A DNA stretch of 64,000 nt from Atriophallophorus winterbourni (GCA_013407085.1 JACCGJ010002009.1:1-64000), one strand, 5' to 3'; positions 1 to 12,100 are shown, counted from the stretch's first letter. Notes: generated from the sequence alone by a model not told the origin. A program made the numbers and translations.

Positions 1-229
1 TGAATGAGCCATGACATTCTAATAGAGAAGCTCGAAGCTTACGGAATGAGTTTCGCAGTGCTCGTTGCTTAAAACTTTTATGTTCCGAGTGTACATGAAT
101 GATGTACTGAAGGATATCTGGTGTAATTTGATTTTTATTTTATACAAAAATATGTAAACATGTTGGGACTGTTAGCGAATGTATGACATTACAACGGGAT
201 CTGTACACCAAGTTTCGTTATTATGTGTA

Positions 230-1100
230 GCATATCCTTAATGAACAACAAGTTTTGGAATGTTTGCCGCAAATTTCAAATTTGGTGATCACGCCGGACA
301 ACACACCTTTACAACGCAAATGCTTTCTCAACTGTTCCAACGTAGTGGAACCCCCAACAGATATCGTCAATCTAATAGACCAGGATGTCGTTCATAATTC
401 TACATTGAATACTGTACCCCAAATCCTAGTTTTTAAAAATATAAAAATTCCAGGTACCATTCCTTCTAAAGCTAAACCGAAGATAAACATTGATGCAACA
501 ATGTAAACTTCTGGCATAGTCAATACTTATAAAATGGTTACTGCTGAAATACACCCATCAGCTGGACCGCCAGTTAAAACTATAAAAAACTCGTGCTTCC
601 TGTATTCAAAGCCAATTAGCTCATACTCCTAGGTTATCGCACATCAATAGGATGCATACGGCCGGGCCAGGCCAGGCCAGGCTAAATATTGATGCATGTA
701 AACTACCCTATGGTTTATATACATACCCACCTGTTTAAAGACGATTCCCGCGCATAATTTACCCATTTTGTCAAATTATTCTTCCTTCTATTTTTGCTAA
801 GCAACCCTACTCTTACTATTCTTTACCAAGATCATACACTTCAAATCTCGTGGATCAAAGCCCTTTTATAAATAGGTACCCGTTTGATGCACACCCGAAC
901 TCTTTTCAAACTAGGAATTGTTCGAATCAAAATTTTCCATCAAATTGCCAATCAATCTGAGAATAATGATCTAAATAATTTTTGGTTACAAATTAGAAAC
1001 ATCTTAAAATTCATTTTCAATTCTCTAATGCACAATCATCTATTTCTAAGCTCTCTCCCCTCCAACATTTCTCAGTCAGCAGTTCACACGATATAATTCT
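230..1100 (+). mobile_element. Decayed ORF1 piece of an AT-rich LINE
   Basis: The frame at 255-506 contains the segment SNLVITPDNTPLQRK, which resembles SNVLIKRDNTPLKRK in the LINE relic at about 7670-7760. Further on, LPYGLYTYPP (about 700-740) resembles GPLPYGSLNF near 8035-8070 of the same relic. So this stretch is probably a second, older copy of the ORF1 region of that AT-rich, CR1-type element. There is no intact reading frame. A short GGCCA-type run lies at about 661-682. The limits of the fragment are guessed from where the resemblance fades. Confidence 0.4.
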
Positions 1101-1367
1101 CAATACAGAAACGTGGACATAACCTGTCGTTCCAGTTGTTTCCCTTTAATTATTCAACTATATCTTGTTTGTAGGGAGAGAACTCACACTATAGACTTCT
1201 CAGCCAGAACAACATTGTACCGAACGTATTAATTCAATTTAATTTAAAGTAATTCAGAATAATTCAAACTTTTAATGGTTCAAAAAGCAAATACCTAACA
1301 GAAACCACAGATTAAAAATATAGGGAATTCATAAAAAACAACACAATTGTTTTATACATATGGAAAG

Positions 1368-4160
1368 TCAGCACGTGTATTCAGGTGCAAGGTTGGGTTT
1401 GGTCAACATATACTTGTCAAGTTCAGCCTTGAACATGTTCAGGCTTGTTGCGCAAATGATGTGTAGAATCGGGGAGTTCCATAGAAAACAGACTCTGACA
1501 GCAAAGAAAAACCTTCGATAATTTGATCCGGAATGTGGAATAATTAACTTGTAGCCATGCGATCTGCTACCACGTGCTTCTTGCCAATGAAGCAGGTGTT
1601 CAAGTGGGTGATCCACTGTATGCAGAATTTTGAAAAGCAGGATCGAGTCACCCCTGAGAAAAGTCGAAGAGGTTTAGCGTTGCAATCCGCTCCTCGTATG
1701 GCCTGTTGTACAGACCGGTCACCAGTTTTGTAGCGCGATGGTATACTCGTTGCAGCAAGGTCATGTCCTTTTGTAACCATTGGGACTATGCTTAAACAGC
1801 ATACTCCATTGTTGATCTGATATAGGTATTAATTATACGTGGGAGTATCTGCTTTGAGAAACGACCAAAGATCCTTCTGAGCAATGCTAATATTTGGCAG
1901 GACTTTTTGTATACAACAGAACAGTGCCGTGAAGACTTCAGGTTACTGCTAATCCACACACCCAGGTCTTTCTCTTCAGTAACCCATGAAAGTTGCTGAG
2001 ATCCCAGAGAGTATGTGAATTCGAATGATTTACCGACGTTCAAAATTTTACATTTTTGGATGTTGAATGGTAAGCAGTTCCGCAAGGACCAATTATGAAG
2101 TGCTTCGAGATCTTTTTGGAGAATTTGGCAATCTTCTATGGTGCGTATGCTAGTCCAGACTTTGATGTCATCCGCAAATAAAATGATTTTGCTGCGTAAG
2201 ATTTCAGGTATATCGTTCGTGTACACGAGAAAAAGTAATGGCCCCAAGACTGAGCCTTGAGGTACACCACTTGTAACTTCTACTGGGCTGGATAGTGCCC
2301 CATCAACTCTAACCCTTATAACTCTACCAGTCAAGTAATCCTTTATCCAGGCCAATAGTCTGCCGCACACACCGAGCTGCTCCAATTTTTGTAGCAGTAT
2401 GCTGTGGTTAACACGGTCGAAAGCTTTAGACATGTCCAAGTAACAAGCATGGATAGGGCATCCATCGTCCACGGCTCGAGTCCAATTATCAAGAGTTATG
2501 AGAAGATTGGTGAGACAGGAGTGTCTTGTCCTGAATCCTTGCTGTGCGATGGAAAGAAGCTTATTTTGTTCCAAGTGTTTGATAAGTTCGTCGGCCACAA
2601 GTCGTTCGAGAACTTAAGAGACCACTGGCAACAACGTGATTGGTCTGTAGTTAGACGCATCAGATCGGTTCCCTCCTTTGTATATCGGAGTGATTAGTCC
2701 ACATTTCCAGTCATTAGCAACCGTGCTACAACTCAAGGACAGGTTGAAAAGGTCAGAGAGTGGTGAGAATAGAGCATGGGCGCATTGCTTTAGGATGAAT
2801 GGTGTTATTTCATCAGCACCTGGGGATTTTTTGTGTTTAACCCGCGTAGCTTTACCAGGACACACTCGGGTTTCACAACGATTTCGTGTATTGTGTTCTG
2901 CGACCTGAATGCAGGTAAATCGTAGGATACGCGCTCGTTAGGGTAGAACACTCTAGAGTAAAATTGAGCGAGTTCGTTAGCGGCTTCGAGAGCTGTGGAT
3001 GTAGTTCCAGTTGTTGTAAGTAAAGCAGAAACACCTGGCTTTACCCTGGCCTTTCTGTTCACGATCTGGAAGAGGAGCTTCGGATTTCGTTCAATTTTAT
3101 CCATCAGATTCATTTGATACTTTTCTTTATCCTCCTGGACAAGTTTAGTAACTTTGTTTCTCAACAAACGGTAAGATTCCCAAGATTCAGGTGTTGAATG
3201 CAGTATGTGGCTTCTCCACGCACAGTTTCTTACCTTTATCCATTTCCGTGTTCGACTCCGGATCACGAATTTGAATCCTTTTTTCAGTTGTTTTGAAACA
3301 TATTTTGAGTGGAGTTCTATTTTTCGGTTGATTTTCTGAAGTATCGATGACCAGCATTGTTGGACATCAGTGCTAATCGGTGCCCAGTCGGTGACTTCTT
3401 GAAGAGACATTGATAATGCAACCGTATCGATTTTTCTTATCAACTTCTGAGCATCACTTGCTCTTATCGCTTCAGATATATAGTCGAAAACAATGACTAC
3501 ATGATCACTCTTTCCAAGAGGTGCTTCATAACGGATATCCTCGATGACATTTTCCTCGCTAGTCAGAACAAGATCGAGAATGGACGGTGTGTTTGTGCCT
3601 CTGAAGCGAGTGCTGCTTGAGATGTGGTTGAATAAAGGAATTTCGTTGAACATTTTGTAGAATAGATGATCAAGAGAGTTCACCGGTGGAATCTTGCTTT
3701 TTAGTAAATTCGGGAGATTAAAGTCACCCATGATCAGGACGTTGTTTTGATATCTGGAAACAACCAGCTGAGTTTTCTCAATTAAACTAGCATTGTATGC
3801 TTCGTCTGCTGACGGTGGTCGGTAAATCACACCAACAACACAGTTTTCACCTGTTGCTAATTCAAGTGAACACCAAAGTGTATCTTCCAGTATCAAATCA
3901 TTATCCGTGATTTCTCTGAACGTGAGGTGTTGATCATAGTAAATAGCAACACCTCCTCCTCCACGATCCATTCGAGTACGATGAAAAAGAAACATGTTTG
4001 GAATGGAAATTTCCTCCTCAACTAATTGCTGATTGAACCAAGTTTCCGTTACGGCTATCAGGAGTGGTGAATATTTTTGACGAAGCTCGATTAGTTCGGG
4101 TAACTTATTTATCAAGCATTGTGCGTTGGTGTATAAACATTTGATGGTAGATCTTGACAA
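1368..4160 (-). pseudogene. CR1 ORF2: endonuclease and reverse transcriptase
   Basis: Reading starts at ATG 4160. The endonuclease part (4160-about 3450) shows LIAVTETWF, GGGVAIYY, VVGVIYRPP, IMGDFNLP, ILDLVLT and GKSDHVVIVFDY, the standard EEP nuclease blocks with the catalytic E, D, N and H residues. The RT part shows NYRPITLLPV, CYLDMSKAFDRVNH (palm motif A), SGVPQGSVLGPLLF (motif B) and FADDIKVW (motif C). The C-terminal end (1616-1368) has RRFFFAVRVCFLWNSP. The frame is broken by shifts near 2830 and 2612 and by a CAA-to-TAA type stop at 1792 (SMEYAV*). ORF2 would nick target DNA and copy the element RNA; this copy cannot do so intact. Confidence 0.85.
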
Positions 4161-4237
4161 AAGTGTTGGACGATGAGTATTTGAGCAGGTAAGTTACAAA
4201 CGTGTCAAAGATGGTGGGCCTCGTGTTAATACGTATA

Positions 4238-5598
4238 TTACATCACCGACTCCGATAGAGTCGGTCGACATCCGTTTTTCGGACAAGGAGTCGCGGCATC
4301 ACTGTGCACAGTACCAACAGGTCCGGCAACTTTCACGATAAAGCCGGTTTTCAGGTGTTTGCTGATAATTTTGATCTCTCGTGGAACTTTTTATCGATAC
4401 TGTTTCCAGTTGTTAAGCACGGTGTTCACCAAAGTGGTGGTCAAAAGTGTCAGTTTATGGGGTCGTGGACCATTACCTTCGTAATTCGATGACTCCGGGA
4501 TTCGGAACGTATCGATAACCGCTACATTGGTGGTTTGGATAGCATTACTAATAAATCTCCACTGTTGTAGGTCGTGGTTCGATTTACGCTTTGTATCTGA
4601 ACCAGTGGCATCATCTGGGACATTTAAGAGAATAAGGGTGCGCTTTTTGCGATCGTTTGTTTTATTTTGGTTACCTTCTGGTGGCGATTACGCCCGCTTC
4701 GACCAGGGCACATCAACAAATACACGTGATGTATTTTCCATGCCGTCCCGTAGCAAGTATGTCGACAGAAGTATATCTTCTATATCCTTCTCATTTTGCA
4801 CTACTACCTTGAGCAACCGCGGCTTATCTTGGTGTAGAGCTTTGGGAGGACGACTCAAGCGAATCAACGAAACCAAATGGATCGCTTTGAGATTCATGCG
4901 AGTGCACAGTTTCAAGCATTCAGCCAAATCATTCTGGTGTCTATTCAACAATAGCATCTCAGTCGACTCTGGCACCTTGGTGCAGATAACACTAAGAGAA
5001 ATTCCTTTCGGGCCAAATTTCGCTAATGGGGCCGTCGATGTGAACGGTTTCGGCTTTAAGACGTTTTTAACACTTTGCTGGGTGCTGTGCTGCAACAATT
5101 CAACCTTTCCAGATATTGGTTTGGTGGTGGTAAAGTTGAGCGCATCCGTTTGTTCAGTTTACATGGTTTAGGCTTGATTAATGGCTCTACAGCATTTTTC
5201 ACTCGTGCAAGCTCCTCTTCCATTTGCGACAGTCTACTCTCTATTGTATTGGACACTTTTCCAACAGATAAATGTATGCTCTTGCGATGGCCATTTATAT
5301 TTGAATTTCTACACGCATGACAGAAATAACAAACAGATAGATAGTCATTATCGTTCACTAGCTTTACACACTCAGCAGTTAAAGTCTCGTCACAAGACAC
5401 GTGTTGGTGGAACCCGCAGAAAGCACATTTAACTGAAACAGTATCAACGCTTACCGGATTTAAACACGTGATGCAGAGGTCACCACGATTCAGTGTCGTC
5501 GTCTCCTGAATACTTTCCACGGTTACAGCTGTATCGATATTTTTTGCGGTCCGGGCAGTGGATCTCGTTACACGCTCGCACATGTTTGTGGGTTGCAT
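4238..5598 (-). pseudogene. CR1 ORF1: PHD-like finger plus two RRM-like domains
   Basis: Start ATG at 5598. The first ~60 codons lead into a cysteine-rich PHD/ESAT-like finger (CITC, VKCAFC, FHQHVSC, CYFCHAC). A frameshift near 5060-5100 moves the frame to 5098-4688, which has an RRM-like unit (SLSVICTKVPES to RLLKVVVQNEKD). A second unit with the same pattern follows in another frame at about 4640-4390 (RTLILLNVPDDA to RPHKLTLLTTTL). The frame ends with TAA at 4240-4238. ORF1 proteins of this clade bind RNA and coat the transcript in the RNP. The frameshifts and an internal stop (YR*KVPRE, near 4395) show it is dead. Confidence 0.75.
4245..4265. repeat. Perfect hairpin at the ORF1/ORF2 junction of the CR1 element
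   Basis: ACCGACTC (4245-4252) and GAGTCGGT (4258-4265) form a perfect 8-bp stem with a 5-nt loop. On the element's sense strand it ends 4 nt before the ORF1 stop codon and lies about 85 nt upstream of the ORF2 ATG. The second CR1 copy has the same hairpin at 45252-45272 with one mismatched pair. Any role in ORF2 translation is inference. Confidence 0.6.
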
Positions 5599-5819
5599 AA
5601 GGCTTGTCGTTGATCGATAACGGGTGTTTTGTGCCTTCAGAGATTTGACAGTGTTCGGTATCGAAATTTCGGCATTAAACAGTTAATTCGCGATAATTCG
5701 TGAACCACAGAAGATAGAACTCGAAATAGGGTATCGAAAATTAGATGAACTATTGATTGACAGAATCAGTCAGCTTTTTGTCAGCTCTCTTTATTGAGCG
5801 TACTCAAAAAGGACTTCTT

Positions 5820-6900
5820 TGTGAGGCTTCTGCATGACTGACCTCATTTTTCTCGAAACTGCCGCCGAAATGCTGGACGAAGGAATGCCAGTTGATGACC
5901 TGTACCTAGATATTAGCATGGCTTTCGATTCCTTGAATTTTCATCTTCTAGAGGTCAATCTGCCAGCAAAAATCATACTAGCATAGATAAATGCTTTCCT
6001 TCCAGGTTGGACATTTAGTATTTACGGCAGGATCCACGTTGTCTAACCAAACCTTGAGGCTTGATACTCGATTTTTTGTATTCCTGATTTTTATTGATGA
6101 ATTATCGTCTGCTCTGAAGTGCAGATACTTCATTTTCGCGGATGATGTGATGTTCGTCGTACAACATTCAGCGATTCATAGACTGGCGTAGCTGGCACAC
6201 TGAATCGTATTAAGATCTGATTGTTGTCAGCACTTGTGCATGAGATTCTTTACTAATGTCGGAAAATTCTCTCAGAGTTAACGCTGTACAATGTGTTTAG
6301 GATGTGGTAATACTGTATAGGGCTGACTTTAATTGGGAGGAGCAATGTGCCGATGCAGCTCTACGTGCAGGCGATGTACTATTTCAATCAGTGCTATCAA
6401 GCAGAAAACCGGACGTATTCTCGCCACTTTACAAGTAATTAGTTCCGACCTCATCTAGAATATTGTGTCCAAACGTGGTTCTCTCGCTAGAAGAAGGAGA
6501 TCGTTCGACTTTAAAGCGTACAACGTCTCGCAGATCGCATGATTAAGGGTCAGTAAGGTAAAATGAACGCTACACGCTTGATGATTCTTGATCTTGTCTC
6601 CTATTAGACGCCGTTGTTTAGGAGGTGCATTTATTGGAACCTTTAAAATCTTGAAAGGATCAAGTGTCATTCTGATAAACGAATTATTTAGCTAAAACCA
6701 TGAGCTGGACCCCGCGGATATTCACTTAAACTTGCTAAGAAGCTATGTCGGCTAGGCTGTATAAGACACTTTTCCAGGCTTCGGGTAGTATATTTCTGGA
6801 ACACTCTTCCATAACTTATATCATGCAGTTTCGTCGCTAGTTTCGAGTTGGGTTTGGACCGCAACTGGTTTAAGTTATTTTGGAATATTTAAAATAAATG
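5820..6900 (+). mobile_element. LINE reverse-transcriptase relic
   Basis: On the plus strand, about 5834-5950 reads TDLIFLETAAEMLDEG followed by DDLYLDISMAFDSLN, an RT palm motif A. The frame at 5991-6191 ends with YFIFADDVMFVV, the catalytic FADD motif C. The following ~700 bases are decayed thumb/C-terminal sequence. It lies head to head with the 5' end of the CR1 element on the other strand. Many stops; no intact ORF. Confidence 0.7.
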
Positions 6901-7149
6901 TTATGCAAGGTTTTGTAGATCAAATTTACAAGCGTTATCCCTCGAAGAAAATAAATGCTAGAGTTTCTTTTTTATACACGGTTCTTCATGAGCCGATCTC
7001 TCACAGTGTCGCTGAAAAGAAACTGCTTCTATTTTTCCAGCATCGGCTACAACGCGGTGCTAGTCAAACATAGGTACTGAACGCGGGCAGTTTGAAACTC
7101 GGCAAATTTCCTTGTTCTCACTTTTCTTTATATTGCATATATTGATTCA

Positions 7150-9615
7150 TACGTTTATTCGCTAAACATGTTGCTTTCTAAATACTTGAAAAAATCTAGA
7201 AACCCACAACGTGTCACTCCACGATCGAATAAATGTTCAGTCGTTCTAGACTCCAAAATGTCTACTCTGCTCTCTAAATTACACAATTTAGAGACTAATT
7301 TCGAAACCATCGTGGATAAAATGAACAGTGTATCGCGCCTCTTCATGGTACTATAACCTGTGGCTAAACTTCTCGACCCCAATTATAATGTTGGCTGTGA
7401 TCTGCTTCAGCGCATCTCTAACCTCAGAAATTGAGCAACGGAGAATCAGAGCGAAGAAAATTTTACTTTTAAATATAGCAGATGAATACCCGTTGGATGA
7501 ACTCAAACAGTCAGTTCTTTCTCATAACGGCCTTCCGGTTGACTCAGCGTCACTTAACAGGCTTCGTAAATCATCCATTGTTAGCCGCACCCCCATCCTT
7601 TTTAAATTTACTAATTAGAATCATGCTTCTAATATCTTGAAGAATAAGCACGTTCTAGCTTCTATTCCCAGATTCTCAAATGTGTTGATTAAACGTGACA
7701 ATACACCCCTAAAGCGTAAATTCGCCCGTCAAGTTTCCGCTCCAGTGACAGTAAGCACTCAATGCCCATCTTGTGATAATAAGTATAACAATCAGCTCAG
7801 AAGCCGGATCACCGGTTGCACACTAGGTCACTGCTAAGCCACAAGCAATTCATCGAACAAATCCTAAGAATGTCAAAAAATTTAAACTTCCAACGTTCAA
7901 AGCAATAGCTCCCCTTCTCAACAAACCACCAAACATTGAGCCACTTGTGAACGACTCTTTTAGGAACAGTAATTCTAGTTATTCTAGAAAGTATTTCCAT
8001 CCATTACCTACGCAAACTTCCATTAACAATTATTATGGGCCTTTACCTTATGGTTCCCTAAATTTTTTCGCGTCTTATTACTACCCTTACTCCAATCAGC
8101 ATGGTGACCAGCCACAAAAACCTATTTTAAATAGAAACGAACACCTTAACTTTAATTTGCCTTAAGTTTATCTTAATCCTCAAACTGTATTTTTACCCCT
8201 AAGAAACATGCATAGTATTTCATCTTGGCCACAACCTGCTCCACATGTTTATCCATCTCATGCTCGCAGCCAGTTTTACCAAGACTTCCACACAGTCAAA
8301 TTTTCCTCTAGTGTTTCCACCCGTATACAGGATTTAACACAATCTAGTTTGAAAACTTAGGTCCCCATCACTAACACATCTATCTGTACTCCTCCTATCA
8401 GCATCCTTCTATTTAACCCGAGATCTAGTTCTTCCAAAATGGCTGATCTTCTATTTTTCCTGTCTGCTAACCCAACTGATGTAGTTCTAATCACTGAAAC
8501 TTGGACAACTGATGATGATATATACGCTACATTTTACTACCAAATTATAATATTTTTCTTAAAAATCGGTGCTCCACTCGTGGTGGTGGTTGCATCATAT
8601 ATATTACTGAGAATATTCCTGCCAATCTTCATTGTTCTTCTACACTGGATAATATTTAAGATTCCATATGGATTGATATACCTTCAATGCATCCCCTTTT
8701 CGGTTGTATTTACAACCCACCTCCTCCATCCTTACACAATCATGATAAGAATGAAAATGCATTTATTGAAGTTTCTTTGGACCCTTAAAATACATATAGC
8801 TGGTGATTTTACCATGCCTTATACATGCTAAAACTCGCTTCAGCAATCTAGAAAATTCTCCTCTTTTTCCGAAGCAATCAACCAACTAGGTTACACCCAA
8901 GTAGTCGATAAACCTACAATGTAGTCAAACCTTCTAGACCTTATTTTTACATTGTGTCCTAATGCTTGTAATGTGGAAGTCATAGCACCCCTTCCTGGTT
9001 GTGACCATAACACGGTTACGTGTCAACTTCATCTTTGTGAGAATCGGACGTCCATCAGCAAAGCTATGAACCGTCTTTATGTTGATTGGACGAAGTTTTC
9101 GACTCTAATTTGAAAATCTGATTAGATTAACTTCTTTATATCTCCCGAATTTAACCTTATCTCTTCAATATTCCATAAAAACTTATCTAAATGCCTCCTG
9201 ACTGCATCAACTCCTCGGAAAACTAAATCCAATAAACTTGATAAAATAAACCTTTTAAATGAAAACGTTTGGAACATCAACAATAGAGATTCTTCGCGCA
9301 TCTTCGATGGACCTTATCCGTTGATCATCAGTGTTGCCGAAAACATTCTAGACTTTTCCTCGCAATAGCTGTGTTTTCGTACTATATCAGATCACGTACC
9401 GATTACCTGAAAACAACTTTAAATACCGTTACCTTTATATTTATTGAACGTTAAATTCCGCTGAAACAAATGACCTTGAACAAATTGTTTTTGCAAATGT
9501 ACATACTATAATCTGATTGTACAAAGCTATTAGAAATTATTGATCATGTTTAAACATGCCTTGGATTTCCAAGAATAAAATACATTTAATCATTATTTAT
9601 TTATTTATTTATTCA
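7150..9615 (+). mobile_element. AT-rich LINE relic with ORF1, endonuclease and 3' tail
   Basis: ORF1 debris occupies about 7160-8165 (for example DNTPLKRK and a CPSCDNKYNN cysteine patch). The endonuclease begins near 8439 with SANPTDVVLITETW and continues, after frame breaks, to SNLLDLIFTLCPNA and APLPGCDHNTVTC near 8930-9020. The RT domain is absent, so the copy has a large internal deletion. The 3' end has a small CTTGG/CCAAG hairpin, then AATAAA (9574-9579), then a (TTTA)n tail, which suggests an authentic LINE terminus. The base composition is clearly more AT-rich than the 1225-5700 element. Confidence 0.65.
9592..9613. repeat. (TTTA)n microsatellite tail
   Basis: About five tandem TTTA units directly follow the LINE 3' end, which is the usual position of the short terminal repeats of CR1-type elements. 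Confidence 0.85.
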
Positions 9616-10700
9616 AACTCTCTTTCGCTTCATTTTCGCGTGTGCACATCTACGGAAAAATTTAAATCGCTTGTAGAATCAATTACTGTTAATACACTAA
9701 GTGAAATTCTTGAGATAAATTCTTCCTTAGATAATTTATACTCTAATGGTATACCGGGCTTTGATTTCACTTATAGTTTTCTGATATTAGTATGTTATGA
9801 GTTCCGGTAATAACCCCTGGTTACCTTTGGCTCAAGTGTCAGGCTGCCATACCCTAGATATGCTTTTACACTAATTAATCTCAACATTGCCTTCCATGAT
9901 ATTTTTATACATTATTATGTATATAACTGTCTTTTATCTCGTATGAGGCCTATAGATGTCACATTTTTACCCAAACCTGCAAAATAATACAATCTACCAA
10001 AAAGTAAAATAAACGTAAAAAACTGAAAAACACTATGTTTTTAATATACTTTCTTATTTTTAATACTGTACTATTTTACTTTGATGACCTTACAGTATGC
10101 TGGTGAAGAGAATATTTTTTATTCTATTCCAGTGTCTTCCAATACAGAACCATCAGTGAAACTGGCCCGAAATCTATTCGCTCGAGATTTGTTCCGTATG
10201 AGATTTACACTCCTGTAGATAACGAAAATCCGGCTGGTGAACGAATTTTGGTTCGATTCATCAGCAATACTTCATGAGTATTGGATCATACAACGTACCG
10301 TACTCCCATGCCATTTCTACCGCATCCACTCTTATCCCCCACAATTTCTTAGATTTTCTTATTCAAATGGATTTATGTCCCCTTTTCAATCTTCTTAACC
10401 AACCTTTCCGTAAAAACGTCAATTTATGCATATTTAATTTATTTATTTAATTTATTATTACAATTTCATTACTACTTGCAACACTTTCTCCATAATAAAC
10501 TTCCATTTGTGCTGTCCATTTCTTCGTATCCTTGCCATTCGTTAATCTTGACAATATTTTAAAGGAACTTTATTGTTATCTGGCATTATCAATTTTTCCT
10601 TACAAACCGTAATTTCCTTTCCATTATTGAACGAAAAAATGGTTAAATATTCCGCTTGCTTCGGTCATTTGAAATATCCTATTTTCCATTATTGTACAAA
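9616..10700. other. AT-rich segment without recognised gene
   Basis: No frame here has a recognisable domain. The sequence is strongly AT-rich, with a run of TTTA/TTAA-like sequence near 10435-10460. It probably consists of decayed LINE flank, but I cannot show that. Confidence 0.4.
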
Positions 10701-10704
10701 TTTT

Positions 10705-10785
10705 TATAACGTGATCATGTTTTGCATGCCTTGGTTGACCAAGAATATATTAATAATATTATTATACTATTTGTCCACACAAGGT
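10705..10785 (+). repeat. Second copy of the AT-rich LINE 3' end
   Basis: GATCATGTTTTGCATGCCTTGG followed by CCAAGAATA (about 10712-10747) resembles the 3' end at 9543-9577, including the CTTGG/CCAAG hairpin. The flank again runs into TA-rich sequence. It is a short 5'-truncated or decayed copy. Confidence 0.45.
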
Positions 10786-10869
10786 CTTTCTTTATCTGCG
10801 GTTGTCTCAGATTCAGAATTGTAAGTGGATATATAAGGAACTCACGCAGCTTCACGATACATTTCTCAC

Positions 10870-11860
10870 TATTCACCACAAATTGGTGAGCACGACATCA
10901 AAACACAGATTTTTCGTGAAGAGACAGTGCTAAGTCATGTACATGCGTAAAAGGATATCGATCTGGGATTGTTAAACGATTCAAAGCGCGATAATCGCCA
11001 CACAAACGCTAGGTGTCCGGTTTGTTATTTTCGACCGTATGAAGAGGTGTGGATCAAGGTGAGTTTGATGGACGAATTATTCCGAGTTCCATCATAGGGT
11101 CGAATTCTCGATTAGCTTATTCAAGTTTGTTGGGTGCCAGCCTGCGTGGTTAACTGAAAACCGGGGGTCCAAGGGTTAAATATGGTATTTGATGTTATGC
11201 TTCAGATATGTGTCGGGTGCACAGGGTTTGGAGGTATCCGAAAATTCCCTCATGACGAAAACGTAAATCGGTGCAGTATTGTGATTCGGGACTCGAATAA
11301 TTTGTATGTGTAAATTACACAAATAGCCGAATGGTGTACTCATGTTAATTGAAATATTAAAGTGTGAGAGTTAAACGGATCTCAGGATAGGGGTCTGTAC
11401 TTCGGTAACGCTGCAAATCTATCGAAATTTATGTCGTAGACCGACGTCGATGGGGAGTGATCGTTGGCCTATGTGGTCATTCGAGTACTGTTGGCCGCGT
11501 GTAGTGTCAATGAACAGTGGTTTCTGCGTGCTGAGTATGCGGGTGGAATGACACTCCGTTCGACTTGATCAGAAAAAGCATGTTTGTTTAACCACCAGCG
11601 AGTAGAATGAGCGGATGGTTATTGCCAGACAGAGCTGCTGCTTCTACTGTCTGTCTTCGTGGTTTACCTGATTGTGGTGTTGTGCTATGAAGCTGCATTG
11701 GGGTGCAATGAATGGCTTTTGCACAGAAATGGCGATAATAGTAGCATACCCCTCAAGTTCGTGTTTAGCTGGTGATCTAATGTTTCTAATTGTGGTTATT
11801 TGACTGCGAGAACGGCGTCGACTTCTTTTTAAAGTGCTGGATTTGTAAAAGTCAACTCGT
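10870..11860 (-). mobile_element. Ty3/gypsy gag-pol relic
   Basis: The minus strand reads RLCGDYRALNRLTIPDRYP around 11025-10960, the start of a Ty3/gypsy reverse transcriptase. Just upstream (about 11180-11040) is a decayed RRLAPNKLE ... FDPMMELGIIRPS block that normally links protease to RT. Between about 11750 and 11300 a poorly preserved gag-zinc/protease-like part seems present. The RT stops being recognisable near 10880. Many stops and frameshifts. Confidence 0.7.
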
Positions 11861-11884
11861 TTATCTGAATTTCACATGATATAA

Positions 11885-12100
11885 CCTTGAAACAAAATAT
11901 TCATTTGCATGCTTTTCCGTCATTCACCCCCCACGACCGGTTTCGTGCTGTTTGCACTCATCAGGTAGGGACAGTAAGATCAGGATCCGCATGCGCTTGA
12001 AACAGTGGAAGAATGGTAAACAAGGAGCGCTTGTATGCCACTGTTGGATAAGGCTGGTACGACCAACCTGTTCAAAGCATGTGTCCAAAAAAATGTTAAA
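11885..12100 (-). mobile_element. SINE1: tRNA-like short repeat with hammerhead ribozyme, cut by the gap
   Basis: Read on the minus strand, the body carries GGTCGTACCAGCCTTATCC, CCACTGTTTCAAGCGCATGC and GATCCTGATCTTACTGTCC, then the ribozyme (11970-11929), then a conserved tail GGAAAAGCATGCAAATGA. The same modules in the same order recur at 43440-43660 and, on the plus strand, at 28690-28960. The 5' part of this copy is lost in the run of N that begins at 12101. Confidence 0.8.
11929..11970 (-). ncRNA. Type I hammerhead ribozyme (best copy)
   Basis: On the minus strand: CCCTAC (stem I, 5' side), the core CTGATGA, G plus stem II TGC-AAACA-GCA with the closing G/C pair, the core GAAA, then ACCGGT and C, then GTGGGG (stem I, 3' side). 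CCCTAC pairs with GTGGGG (one G-T wobble). A15.1-U16.1 and the GTC cleavage triplet are present; cleavage would fall after position 11935. The stem III bases ACCGGT are self-complementary but too short for a stable monomer stem, as in newt and schistosome satellite ribozymes that act as dimers. All core positions I can check are intact. Confidence 0.9.

Larger units (their letters stand above)
1225..5700 (-). mobile_element. CR1-like non-LTR retrotransposon, nearly full length
   Basis: Two ORFs are read on the minus strand: ORF1 (5598-4238) with a PHD-like zinc finger and RRM-like domains, then ORF2 (about 4160-1368) with an apurinic-type endonuclease and a reverse transcriptase carrying FADD. 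This domain order is that of CR1-clade LINEs. The 3' untranslated part (about 1367-1225) ends in irregular GAATT-like repeats; the same 3' part recurs at 13640-13740. The 5' end is placed around 5650-5760 and is uncertain. Two frameshifts (near 2830 and 2612) and a stop (at 1792) in ORF2, plus breaks in ORF1, make this copy inactive, but it is the best-preserved element here. Parts of the same family are at 44700-45422. Confidence 0.88.

Noticed and set aside
4527..5171. 214-codon plus-strand frame
   Set aside because: Antisense shadow of CR1 ORF1.
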